Shown one piece after another: positions 1 through 6,568 of a DNA stretch of 8,161 nucleotides; the first letter of the stretch is position 1; every line of letters starts with the position of its first letter. Position numbers and translations under genes: made by a program. Location: the NCBI GenBank assembly GCA_964436235.1, contig CAYTCW010000173.1, forward strand, positions 1 through 8,161, given 5' to 3'. The notes below the pieces were generated by a model that saw only the letters and a list, made by a program, of their open reading frames with translations, was not told the origin of the DNA and searched no databases. Source of the stretch: UBA9980 sp964436235. GTDB lineage: Bacteria > Muiribacteriota > UBA9980.

Positions 1-2351
1 GATATTTCATCGTCGAACATTACGCGATAACCGTAAACGGTATCGGAATCAGAAACGGGCTGCCAGTCGAAATATCCGGAAATCAAAGAAATAGGGCCGA
101 CCTGGGGGACCGTTGAAACGGCCTTGATATTGAATCTGTAAATATTTGAAAGCGGACCGAAATCGAGCGGATGGTCGCTGCCGGCTATTTTAGCCTGGAC
201 CTGTATCGTACGCCAGCCTGTAAAAAACATCGCTACTGAAAATTCGGGCTTAGCAACGTAACTCGGCATGGAACTTCCGTCGATTTTAACAAGGTATTCT
301 ATGTCGCGGCCCTCGACGGTTACGGGAGTCCATTTAACTGTTTTATTGACCGAATAATAGAATAATCCGGTAACTTTGGCTATGTTTTCCTGATTATGGA
401 TATTAACGGTATAATCAACAGAACTGACCTCCGAATTAGCATAACCCTGCTTAATTGCAACAGCCTTTATAGTTTTTGTAGCCGTTATCTCGATGGTACC
501 GTTATATTTATAACTCGAAGCCGAAGGGACGCTGTGGTCGAGAGTATAATAAATATCGGCGCCAGGAGTGACCGATGTGATAAGCACTTCGAGAGTAGCG
601 TCGTAAATGCCGGACTGGTAATTAAATTCGGGGGCCGCGGCGGCCGTCGAAGAGTGTATTATTTCATAAAACCCCGTAACGACGGCGGAAGATTCGTAAC
701 CGTCTTTGACCGCGAAGGTTTTTATAGTTACGGTAGAAGCGGCAGTAACGGGTTTTGAATAACGGATCGAGTTGAGATTGGGCTCGCTTCCGTCGAGAGT
801 ATAGTAAATGGAAGCGCCTTCCGTGACCGTAGATATCACAATTTCGCGCGTGGAGTTATAAACTCCGGGCGGCAAGTTGAAAACAGGCGCGGCGACTTTA
901 GTATCGACGCTTTTAACTCCGTATGCGCCCGACGTAATAAATGAATTTAACATGGCGGTTTTAACCGCGACCGCTTTTAAAGTAAAAGACGAATTAATCA
1001 CTACCGGCGAGGTATCGCCGTAAAGCGGAGAAACGCCCGGCTGCGGATCGCTTCCGTCGAGAGTGTAATAGATGAGGGATGAAGGTGTGGCCGAGCTTAT
1101 CTTCACTTCATAGCCCGCTTCGTAAAAACCGGGCGCAGGATCAAAAACCGGAGCGGCCGCCCTCGGTTCGGGCGGGGCTATATTGATTATATAATCCTGC
1201 GTAACCGTATTCGAATCGACCATATCGCTTTTTATCGCGACCGCCGATAATTTTTGAGTGCCTGAAACGATGAATGGTCCCTGATAAAGCGCGCTCGACG
1301 AATTAGGCTTGCGGCCGTCGGCGGTATAAAAAATTTTAGCCTGCGGCGTGGACGAGCTGATAGAAACTTCAAGCGTTGAATTATAAACTCCGCCGGCCGG
1401 CGAAAAAACTGGATCGCCGACTTTTTCTAAAGGCTTTATCTCATCGATAACGGATTTGATATTTTCGGCTGCCGTAAGGGAATTAATTTCGGTTTTATTT
1501 ATAGTAACCGCTTCAGCGTAGTTTTTAGCCTTTATTTCCGCAACCGCGGAAGCATTGTTAAGAGCATAAACAAAATATTTAAGAGCATCGCTTGCCTCTA
1601 TAAAATTTCTGGGCGGCGGCATTATTTCGTTCTTAACGGCCGCGTCGAGAGTGTCGGCGGTAAGCGAAAATATCAATGTTTTAATCGCTTTAGCGAGCTG
1701 TAAAACATTTAAAAGCCCGCCTGAACCATTTACGATCTGATTCTGCGAATAACTTTTGATTTCGTCATAATTTTTAACGATGGCGGCCTCGCCTTGATAA
1801 GCGCTTAAATCGATAAAAAGCGGAGGCGCTATATTTTTTTCGGCGGAAAACAGCGCAAGTGAAGTCGAAAAATCATTGATTTCGATATTTTTAATACTGA
1901 TGCTTTTTAAACCGGACGGCATTTCAGAATAACGGGGTATGCGACCGATGAGGTTGCGGTGCAAAAACCGATTGGTTGAATTTTCTTTAACCGTCAGCAT
2001 TATATATGAGTCATTATTGACCGGAGCGAACTTGATCAAAAACTTGTTATCGCTTACGACGGCGGAAGCCAACTCATTGTTTAAATAGCGGTCAGTAGCT
2101 ACTATCGAAAACCTGCCGGAAGTAAAATCCGAAGCTCGCAGCAGCGGGCCGCCATTATCGGGCGATCCGTCCGCCGAATTTTGAACTATATTGCCTTCAA
2201 AATAAAAAAAACGGCCGTCATCCGGCCCTGGAGGAACCGGCGTCGCTCCGCCTCCTCCTCCACCGCCTCCGCAGCCTGCAAAAAATGCGAAACTTATAAT
2301 TAAAACCGATATAGCAAATATGGCAAACGATCTATTTTTTTGAAATGGCAC
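1..2351 (-). CDS. Large surface lipoprotein with four CHB_HEX_C-type repeats and FN3-like domains (3' end outside window)
   Basis: The frame is open from a GTG at 2351 to the left edge (783 codons seen, no stop), so the C-terminus is missing. GTG is the only usable start: an in-frame TAA lies two codons upstream and GGAG sits 10 nt before it. Residues 1-27 form a lipoprotein signal peptide (KNR, hydrophobic run, lipobox FFAGC with Cys27), followed by eight glycines. Gly at +2 suggests outer-membrane sorting if the E. coli Lol rule applies. Residues about 45-170 are strand-rich and 180-300 are Ala-rich and probably helical; I do not recognise either. Residues 314-651 hold four chitobiase/hexosaminidase C-terminal-type repeats. 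Residues about 655-783 look like one complete and one partial fibronectin III domain (KTVKWTPV, then FDWQPVSDSDTVYGYRV). No catalytic domain is visible, so a binding or scaffold role on the cell surface is inferred. It lies 20 nt after glgX, probably as the last visible gene of that operon. Confidence 0.85.
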   Translation of the reverse strand, partial: MPFQKNRSFAIFAISVLIISFAFFAGCGGGGGGGGATPVPPGPDDGRFFYFEGNIVQNSADGSPDNGGPLLRASDFTSGRFSIVATDRYLNNELASAVVSDNKFLIKFAPVNNDSYIMLTVKENSTNRFLHRNLIGRIPRYSEMPSGLKSISIKNIEINDFSTSLALFSAEKNIAPPLFIDLSAYQGEAAIVKNYDEIKSYSQNQIVNGSGGLLNVLQLAKAIKTLIFSLTADTLDAAVKNEIMPPPRNFIEASDALKYFVYALNNASAVAEIKAKNYAEAVTINKTEINSLTAAENIKSVIDEIKPLEKVGDPVFSPAGGVYNSTLEVSISSSTPQAKIFYTADGRKPNSSSALYQGPFIVSGTQKLSAVAIKSDMVDSNTVTQDYIINIAPPEPRAAAPVFDPAPGFYEAGYEVKISSATPSSLIYYTLDGSDPQPGVSPLYGDTSPVVINSSFTLKAVAVKTAMLNSFITSGAYGVKSVDTKVAAPVFNLPPGVYNSTREIVISTVTEGASIYYTLDGSEPNLNSIRYSKPVTAASTVTIKTFAVKDGYESSAVVTGFYEIIHSSTAAAAPEFNYQSGIYDATLEVLITSVTPGADIYYTLDHSVPSASSYKYNGTIEITATKTIKAVAIKQGYANSEVSSVDYTVNIHNQENIAKVTGLFYYSVNKTVKWTPVTVEGRDIEYLVKIDGSSMPSYVAKPEFSVAMFFTGWRTIQVQAKIAGSDHPLDFGPLSNIYRFNIKAVSTVPQVGPISLISGYFDWQPVSDSDTVYGYRVMFDDEI
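399..1412 (-). repeat. Four tandem CHB_HEX_C_1 / FN3-like protein repeats inside the lipoprotein
   Basis: Repeats span residues 314-391, 401-479, 489-564 and 574-651, about 78 residues each with linkers of about 9. Each follows the same plan: a PxF opening, then GxY (GGVYN, GFYEA, GVYNS, GIYDA), a V/I strand, TPxAxIxYTxDG (IFYTADG, IYYTLDGS twice, IYYTLDHS), a middle Y strand, then an IKAVAIK-like strand. This is the pattern of the chitobiase/beta-hexosaminidase C-terminal domain (PF13290 type). The DNA encoding YYTLDGS remains recognisably similar between copies (near 535-550, 788-810 and 1051-1073), consistent with internal duplication. Such domains are usually accessory, immunoglobulin-like modules; carbohydrate binding is possible but unproven. 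Confidence 0.85.
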
Positions 2352-2361
2352 TTTTTATTAT

Positions 2362-2365
2362 CTCC
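2362..2365 (-). promoter_or_regulatory. Ribosome binding site of the lipoprotein gene
   Basis: GGAG lies 10 nt upstream of the GTG start at 2351, within the 20-nt gap after glgX. It supports the non-ATG start, which is otherwise forced by the upstream in-frame stop. Confidence 0.6.
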
Positions 2366-2371
2366 AATGCG

Positions 2372-4528
2372 CTAATATTCGGCTAAAATAACGATCGAAC
2401 GGGAGCGCACCTTTATTTTTTTATCCGCTACGGACGGCATATCGCCGTCTTCGAATATATCTTTGCCGCGCTGCTCGAAGGTATCCGCCTTCAGCCGCCA
2501 TCGGGTTTTAGGCCGCGTAGAAGGCAATTCGAATTCGAGAGGGCCGTTAAATGCGTTAACCGCGATATAAAACCTTCTGTCATAATTTTTTATCGCCGTG
2601 ATCTTCGAAAGACCGTTTATCGTAAAAGCTAAAGAATGTGAAAAATAAGACCAGTCAGGCTGGTTTAATTTTACGCCGTGCCATTCGATAAATTTAGAAT
2701 AAAGCTCGGGATTGTGCGCGTCGCTTTTGCTGAGAAAAGTTTCGAGGCAGAACACCGGGTTCTGTTTTCTGAACGCTATTATTTTTTTAAAATAATCAAA
2801 AACTTCTGAGTAATGGTCTATTAATTCCCAGTTGAACCAGGAAAGTTCGTTATCCTGGCAATAACAGTTATTATTGCCGCGCTGAGTCCGGTAAAATTCG
2901 TCTCCGCCGAGTATCATGGGCGTTCCCTGAGATATCATGAGTATGGTGGCGAAATTTTTTATCTGTCTTATGCGCGTGCGGTTGATTTCAGCGTCGCCGG
3001 TTTCGCCTTCGGCGCCGTAGTTGTAACTGCGGTTATCGTCGATCCCGTCAGCGTTATTTTCACCGTTTTCAAAGTTATTTTTTCGGTTATAGGTAACCAG
3101 ATCTCGCATGGTAAAACCGTCGTGCGAGGTAACAAAATTAATGCTGTGATACGGCGCGCGGCCGTCGCCGTATAAATCGGGACTGCCGCAGATGCGGGTG
3201 GCGAAGGCCGAAACGTATCCGTCATCGCCTTTTATAAAACTGCGGATATCATCGCGGAATTTACCGTTCCACTCCGCCCAGCCGGGAGGAAATTCGCCGA
3301 CCTTATAACAGCCGGCCGCGTCCCAGCCCTCGGCTATCAGCTTGGTGCCCGACAGAACGGGATCTTCGGAAATATCCCGCAGAAGGCTGTTTGCGCCTAT
3401 CCACTCGCCGCGCGCGTCGCGGCCTAATATGGCCGCCAGATCGAAACGGAACCCGTCAACGCGCAATTCGGTGACAAAATATCTGAGGCTATCGATAATC
3501 ATTTGCTTGACCGCGGAATGATTGCAGTTAAGCGTATTGCCGCAGCCGGAATAATTTTTATAGTAGCGGTTATTTTCGAGATGATAGTAAAGCCGGTTGT
3601 CGATACCGCGAAAAGCCAGCGTCGGACCGACTTCATTGCCTTCGCCGGTATGGTTGTAAACCACGTCGAGTATGACTTCTATATTCGCGCAATGAAGGCT
3701 GCGAACCATATCGCGAAACTCGTCGATTACGCCGCCCGGCCTTGCTGACGAAGAATATAAACCGTTAAGGGCGAAAAAAGAAAGCGAATTATAACCCCAA
3801 TAGTTTTTAAGACGCTCTCCCGTCTTGGGATTAACCCGGATTATTTCATTTTCGTTAAACTCGTGGACCGGAAGAAACTCTATAGCCGTAATGCCGAGTT
3901 CTTTGAAGTAAGGTATTTTTTCGACTATACCGGCAAATGTTCCGCGTGAAAGCACTTTTGATGAAGCGTGCATGGTAGTTCCGCGAACGTGCGTTTCATA
4001 AATTATGGTTTTATTAAGCGGAATGCGGGGGTGATGATCGTCGCGCCAATCGTAATGTGAATCGTCGTTTATAACGCATTTCATGGCCGTTTTTGAATTA
4101 TCGACGGCGCTGGGAATAAGATCGATATCTTTTTTAAGGCCTTTGTCGTAACCGTAGGCTTCATCAAAATGCCACCGGTTATCGATACTCACTAACGCGC
4201 GGGCATACGGATCGATTAATAATTTAGACGGATTAAAACGGTCGCCCGTTTCTTTCGGTGAATAATCGCCATAGAAGCGATAAGCATAACACAATTCACC
4301 GAAATTCAATCCGCTGACGAGCGCATGCCAGATATCGCCGGTTTTATTTTTTTTGGGGTTTAACTCGATTGAGATTAAAGGCTTCGAAAGCTCGCTGAGC
4401 TTATAAAATTCCAGCGCGACAACGCTCGTATTTTTAGATAAAACAGCAAAATTAAAACCGCCTTTTTTATCGAACGAACTTCCTAAAGGGTATGGCCTTC
4501 CTTTTAATAACTTATACTCATGCTGCAT
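2372..4528 (-). CDS. glgX: Glycogen debranching enzyme GlgX / isoamylase-type (GH13, CBM48)
   Basis: This 718-residue cytoplasmic enzyme should hydrolyse alpha-1,6 branch linkages in glycogen or limit dextrins. The N-terminal part (about 10-100) is a CBM48/isoamylase N domain starting with GRPYPLGSSFD and including AYRFYGDYSP. The GH13 barrel follows: YETHVRG at 177-183, motif I DVVYNH at 288-293, motif II GFRFDLA with nucleophile Asp363, motif III IAEGWD with acid/base Glu400, and motif IV SHDG with His469-Asp470. GTPMILGGDEF (536-545) and a C-terminal beta domain (about 600-718) complete the fold. All catalytic residues are present and the length fits GlgX/TreX proteins (about 650-720). It starts 5 nt after the cheX stop without a clear Shine-Dalgarno sequence, so translation is probably coupled to cheX. 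No glgA, glgB, glgC or glgP is in view. Debranching is confident; a preference for glycogen over maltodextrin or trehalose-pathway substrates cannot be told. Confidence 0.95.
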   Translation of the reverse strand: MQHEYKLLKGRPYPLGSSFDKKGGFNFAVLSKNTSVVALEFYKLSELSKPLISIELNPKKNKTGDIWHALVSGLNFGELCYAYRFYGDYSPKETGDRFNPSKLLIDPYARALVSIDNRWHFDEAYGYDKGLKKDIDLIPSAVDNSKTAMKCVINDDSHYDWRDDHHPRIPLNKTIIYETHVRGTTMHASSKVLSRGTFAGIVEKIPYFKELGITAIEFLPVHEFNENEIIRVNPKTGERLKNYWGYNSLSFFALNGLYSSSARPGGVIDEFRDMVRSLHCANIEVILDVVYNHTGEGNEVGPTLAFRGIDNRLYYHLENNRYYKNYSGCGNTLNCNHSAVKQMIIDSLRYFVTELRVDGFRFDLAAILGRDARGEWIGANSLLRDISEDPVLSGTKLIAEGWDAAGCYKVGEFPPGWAEWNGKFRDDIRSFIKGDDGYVSAFATRICGSPDLYGDGRAPYHSINFVTSHDGFTMRDLVTYNRKNNFENGENNADGIDDNRSYNYGAEGETGDAEINRTRIRQIKNFATILMISQGTPMILGGDEFYRTQRGNNNCYCQDNELSWFNWELIDHYSEVFDYFKKIIAFRKQNPVFCLETFLSKSDAHNPELYSKFIEWHGVKLNQPDWSYFSHSLAFTINGLSKITAIKNYDRRFYIAVNAFNGPLEFELPSTRPKTRWRLKADTFEQRGKDIFEDGDMPSVADKKIKVRSRSIVILAEY

Positions 4529-4533
4529 AGCTT

Positions 4534-5034
4534 TTATTTTTCTGTTTCTTTAACTGCGACGTTAAGGTTCAAATTGCCGAACTGCGTTTGAAAAGGTATC
4601 AAAATAGCGGGGACGTCGGACTCGGGAACCTGTATCTCACGGCCGACGAATAAAGTGGGCGGCGAAAAATCGACGCTGTATCCGGCGCTGACAAGAAGCG
4701 CTATGGCCCGTCCGGTAACCATATTCGTCATTTCGGCGAGAGCTGAACGGGCCAGATCGTTTAACTCCTCCTGGACCGGTTCAAAAAGCATTTTGCCGGC
4801 AACTTCGCAGGCGAGCCTGTTTTCGAGCGAATATATAACGCGCCCTTTAACGTTACCGACGACGCCGAGAATTATAACGGCGAGTTTATCCTTCGACGCC
4901 GCGCAATCTTTAGCGAGCAGTAACCCTGTCCGGTTAAAGGTAATGCCGCTTACGATCTGAGGCAATATTTGAGCAGCCGCTTCTATAAAGGGGTTAATAA
5001 GTTCCTTTTTAATTTTAAACACTCCCGGTATCAA
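4534..5034 (-). CDS. cheX: CheX-like CheY-phosphate phosphatase (CheC/CheX/FliY family)
   Basis: This 166-residue cytoplasmic protein resembles CheX, which speeds removal of phosphate from CheY-type response regulators. The family's helix motif E-x2-N is present in LAEMTNMVTGRA with Glu101 and Asn104; these residues act on the phospho-Asp of the partner. It has one such motif, as in CheX, whereas CheC usually has two. The start (INPFIEAA) and end (FGNLNLNVAVKE) also match the family. The direct upstream neighbour is a stand-alone CheY-like regulator, its likely substrate. The start is uncertain: the frame opens after an in-frame TAG at a TTG (5034) with no convincing Shine-Dalgarno; a GTG at 5022 is the alternative, but its GGGAG abuts the codon. 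The stop is 5 nt before glgX. Family assignment is good; whether it serves motility or another output is unknown. Confidence 0.82.
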   Translation of the reverse strand: MIPGVFKIKKELINPFIEAAAQILPQIVSGITFNRTGLLLAKDCAASKDKLAVIILGVVGNVKGRVIYSLENRLACEVAGKMLFEPVQEELNDLARSALAEMTNMVTGRAIALLVSAGYSVDFSPPTLFVGREIQVPESDVPAILIPFQTQFGNLNLNVAVKETEK

Positions 5035-5054
5035 TAAAACAGACCGAAACTAAC

Positions 5055-5096
5055 GCCGTAAAACCGGCATTATTCGGACACTGGCGTAAAACGGCC
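5055..5096 (-). repeat. Two near-identical 14-bp boxes in the cheY-cheX gap
   Basis: On the plus strand GCCGTAAAACCGGC (5055-5068) and GGCGTAAAACGGCC (5083-5096) share a GTAAAAC core flanked by G/C arms and start 28 bp apart. The first can form a 4-bp hairpin (GCCG/CGGC). They fill most of the 63-nt intergenic gap; the second ends just before the cheY stop codon. They could be paired protein-binding sites, small RNA hairpins or chance. Confidence 0.3.
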
Positions 5097-5097
5097 G

Positions 5098-5472
5098 CTA
5101 CATTTTTAAAACTTTATCTATGGTGGCGATCAAATTATCTTCGGTAAACGGCTTGACTATAAAATGCTTGGCGCCGAGAGTTAGCGCCTCGATTACCTTG
5201 TCTTTCTGCGAAGCCGCTGATACCATTATAACGCGCGCCTGCGGATTGATCTGCTTGATTTGTTTCAAGCCTTCGATACCCGATTCACCCGGCATTGTTA
5301 TATCCATCGTTACAAGGTCAGGCGTTTCAGCCTGATAGACCTTTAAAGCATTTTCGACGTTTTCAGCTTCGCATATATTATCAAAGCCAAATTTCGCGAG
5401 AATTTTTTTTATGGTATAACGCATAAACTGAGCGTCATCGACTATAAGAATTTTTTCGGCTCTTTCACCCAT
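5098..5472 (-). CDS. cheY: Stand-alone CheY-like response regulator receiver protein
   Basis: This 124-residue protein is a single receiver domain with no output domain. All canonical residues are visible: acidic pair Asp12-Asp13 (LIVDDAQFMR), phospho-acceptor Asp57 (TMDITMPG), Ser85 in MVSAAS at the conserved Thr/Ser position, and Lys107-Pro108 (FIVKPF). FMRxxIKKIL after the acidic pair and MDITMPGxSGIEGL are typical of CheY proteins of the Thermotoga/Bacillus type. It should be phosphorylated by a histidine kinase not encoded here and act by binding another protein. It is first in a probable operon with a CheX-type phosphatase, which would complete an on/off switch. A strong Shine-Dalgarno, AAGGAG, lies 7 nt before the ATG. 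Receiver identity is secure; a role in flagellar or gliding movement is only inferred, since glgX and a lipoprotein follow rather than motility genes. Confidence 0.93.
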   Translation of the reverse strand: MGERAEKILIVDDAQFMRYTIKKILAKFGFDNICEAENVENALKVYQAETPDLVTMDITMPGESGIEGLKQIKQINPQARVIMVSAASQKDKVIEALTLGAKHFIVKPFTEDNLIATIDKVLKM

Positions 5473-5479
5473 CAGTTTT

Positions 5480-5485
5480 CTCCTT
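5480..5485 (-). promoter_or_regulatory. Ribosome binding site of the cheY-like gene
   Basis: AAGGAG sits 7 nt upstream of the ATG at 5472. It is the strongest Shine-Dalgarno in the window and contrasts with the weak or absent ones before cheX and glgX. Confidence 0.75.
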
Positions 5486-5526
5486 GTAATTTCGAGTTTT
5501 TGAGTTTTGTTTTAAATTCACTAATA

Positions 5527-5555
5527 CTTTTACCATATTATATCTTTATTGTCAA
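5527..5555 (-). promoter_or_regulatory. Sigma-70-type promoter for the cheY-cheX-glgX-lipoprotein run
   Basis: On the minus strand a perfect TTGACA (5555-5550) is followed after 17 nt by TAAAAG (5532-5527), preceded by TGG as an extended -10. A TATAAT also lies at 5542-5537 but is too close to this -35 and has no good -35 of its own. Transcription would begin near 5520, giving a leader of about 50 nt before cheY. The AT-rich stretch 5500-5622 between queE and cheY holds no gene. Confidence 0.6.
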
Positions 5556-5622
5556 CATTAATTTTATAATTATTTGCCTGGCATATATTCACATAATTGA
5601 ACGCCTTAATTTAATTTCCGCT

Positions 5623-6321
5623 TTATACTCCCTTTTTATCAGCCGGCCATATATATTTGTGCATCTGAAGTTGAAACCGCACTTTTAGCATATCTTTAAG
5701 CATCCACCCTACGATTTTTCGGGGCTCGATGCGCCCGTAAACCGCCGACAGTAAGACGCCGCACCGTTCGGTGAGACGATGGTCTGATATTATCTTTTTA
5801 CTGTATTCATAATCTTTTCTGTCGCCAATCACGAATTTTATTTCATCGGCCGGCTTTATATGGTTAAGATTTTCTAATAACATCATCGATGAGCAGCCGG
5901 AAGAAGGAGTTTTGATATCCATTATGATAACGGCGCCGGGATTAATATTTTCAATCGGCATCGAGCCTGAAGTTTCTATAAGCAGGCGCGGCCTTATTAA
6001 TCCGGGATTCGCCTCGCGTGCGCGGCAGTCCGCTAAATCTACGAGCGCGTCTATGAGTTTATTAACATTCGACTGCCAGAGAGGCTCGCCGCCGGTAAGT
6101 TCTATTATGTGAGTATCGAGCGAAGCAATTTTAGATACGATCTCGTCTATGGACATATACCGCCCTCTCTTATAGGCATAGGTTGTATCACAATATGAAC
6201 ACCTTAAATTACAGCCTGAAAGCCTTACAAAAGCGCAATCGAGTCCGGCGAAAGAAGATTCGCCCTGGATGCTTCTAAAAATTTCATTGACTTTAAATTT
6301 CATAGTTTCCGGATCGTTCAT
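5623..6321 (-). CDS. queE: 7-carboxy-7-deazaguanine synthase QueE (radical SAM)
   Basis: This 232-residue enzyme should convert 6-carboxytetrahydropterin to 7-carboxy-7-deazaguanine in the route to preQ0 and queuosine. The N-terminal EIFRSIQGES is the typical QueE opening. The radical SAM cluster motif is CNLRCSYC (Cys37, Cys41, Cys44, the usual CX3CX2C), followed by DTTYA. SAM-binding LTGGEP is at 75-80, MDIKTPSSG lies mid-protein, KFVIGD follows, and the C-terminal LQMHKYIW matches the conserved QxHK-W end. Length fits the bacterial family. Two starts are possible: ATG at 6321, which falls almost on the predicted transcription start, or ATG at 6303 (MKFKVNEIF), which aligns with usual QueE N-termini and has a weak GGA 4 nt upstream. 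I favour 6303 slightly on family grounds; the longer frame is given. No queC, queD or queF is nearby. Function is confident. Confidence 0.94.
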   Translation of the reverse strand: MNDPETMKFKVNEIFRSIQGESSFAGLDCAFVRLSGCNLRCSYCDTTYAYKRGRYMSIDEIVSKIASLDTHIIELTGGEPLWQSNVNKLIDALVDLADCRAREANPGLIRPRLLIETSGSMPIENINPGAVIIMDIKTPSSGCSSMMLLENLNHIKPADEIKFVIGDRKDYEYSKKIISDHRLTERCGVLLSAVYGRIEPRKIVGWMLKDMLKVRFQLQMHKYIWPADKKGV

Positions 6322-6327
6322 AAGCCC

Positions 6328-6356
6328 ATTCTAACACATTTAAAAAACCTTTTCAA
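6328..6356 (-). promoter_or_regulatory. Sigma-70-type promoter of queE with extended -10
   Basis: On the minus strand TTGAAA (6356-6351), a 17-nt spacer and TAGAAT (6333-6328), with TGT directly before the -10. Only six bases separate the -10 from the ATG at 6321, so transcription should begin at or next to that codon. The mRNA would be leaderless for the 6321 start or have a leader of about 18 nt for the 6303 start. Confidence 0.65.
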
Positions 6357-6406
6357 CACTTTTATAAACAACGGTCAAAAATAATGTAAATAATATGACG
6401 CGCTTA

Positions 6407-6435
6407 TTGAAAAAAAATTTAAAATATGATATGAT
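6407..6435 (+). promoter_or_regulatory. Sigma-70-type promoter of the uvrD-type helicase gene
   Basis: TTGAAA (6407-6412), a 17-nt A/T-rich spacer, and TATGAT (6430-6435); an overlapping second TATGAT is at 6425-6430. The predicted start near 6442 gives a leader of about 125 nt before the ATG at 6569. This promoter is divergent from that of queE, the two -35 boxes lying about 50 bp apart. Confidence 0.6.
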
Positions 6436-6465
6436 GTGATGCTTGAAGTAAAAAAATATATTTAA

Positions 6466-6498
6466 CAACTTACGGTTTTTCACTAAAACCGCATGTTG
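6466..6498 (+). promoter_or_regulatory. Hairpin in the helicase leader, terminator- or attenuator-like
   Basis: Arms 6466-6479 (CAACTTACGGTTTT) and 6485-6498 (AAAACCGCATGTTG) pair over 14 positions with two mismatches around the loop TCACT. Four T residues and further T-rich sequence (TTTTATTTC) follow directly. The hairpin lies between the predicted promoter and the start codon of the divergent helicase gene, and no gene reads into it from the left, so an ordinary gene-end terminator is not expected. It could attenuate transcription, protect the 5' end, or terminate stray transcripts. The G+C content of the stem is modest. Confidence 0.45.
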
Positions 6499-6551
6499 TT
6501 TTATTTCATTTAATTATTTTTTAATTCGTCAATTTTTATTTTATAAGAAAT

Positions 6552-6557
6552 AAGGGG
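6552..6557 (+). promoter_or_regulatory. Ribosome binding site of the helicase gene
   Basis: AAGGGG lies 11 nt upstream of the ATG at 6569; spacing is slightly long but no other start with a better site is in frame nearby. Confidence 0.55.
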
Positions 6558-6568
6558 TCTATTATTTT

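Noticed and set aside
396..758. Plus-strand open frame of 120 codons
   Set aside because: It lies opposite the repeat region of the lipoprotein, resembles no family and has no ribosome site; the minus-strand frame shows clear repeated domains.
535..1073. Recurring DNA segments around GTCGAGAGT as possible mobile or intergenic repeats
   Set aside because: They encode the conserved YYTLDG strand of the protein repeats and are explained by domain duplication.
2968..3748. Short open frames at 2968-3225 (minus) and 3503-3748 (plus)
   Set aside because: Both lie inside glgX, whose conserved GH13 motifs span this region; they are shadow frames.
4655..5335. Plus-strand open frames at 4655-4960 and 5120-5335
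   Set aside because: They are antisense to cheX and cheY, with low-complexity composition typical of opposite-strand shadows.
5573..5600. Small palindromes (TGCCTGGCA and TTCA...TGAA) downstream of queE as a terminator
   Set aside because: Stems are only about four base pairs and no T-tract follows on the minus strand.
5500..5688. Plus-strand frame of 62 codons rich in hydrophobic residues
   Set aside because: It spans the AT-rich queE-cheY gap and the end of queE; its hydrophobicity follows from AT-rich DNA, and no start signal is present.
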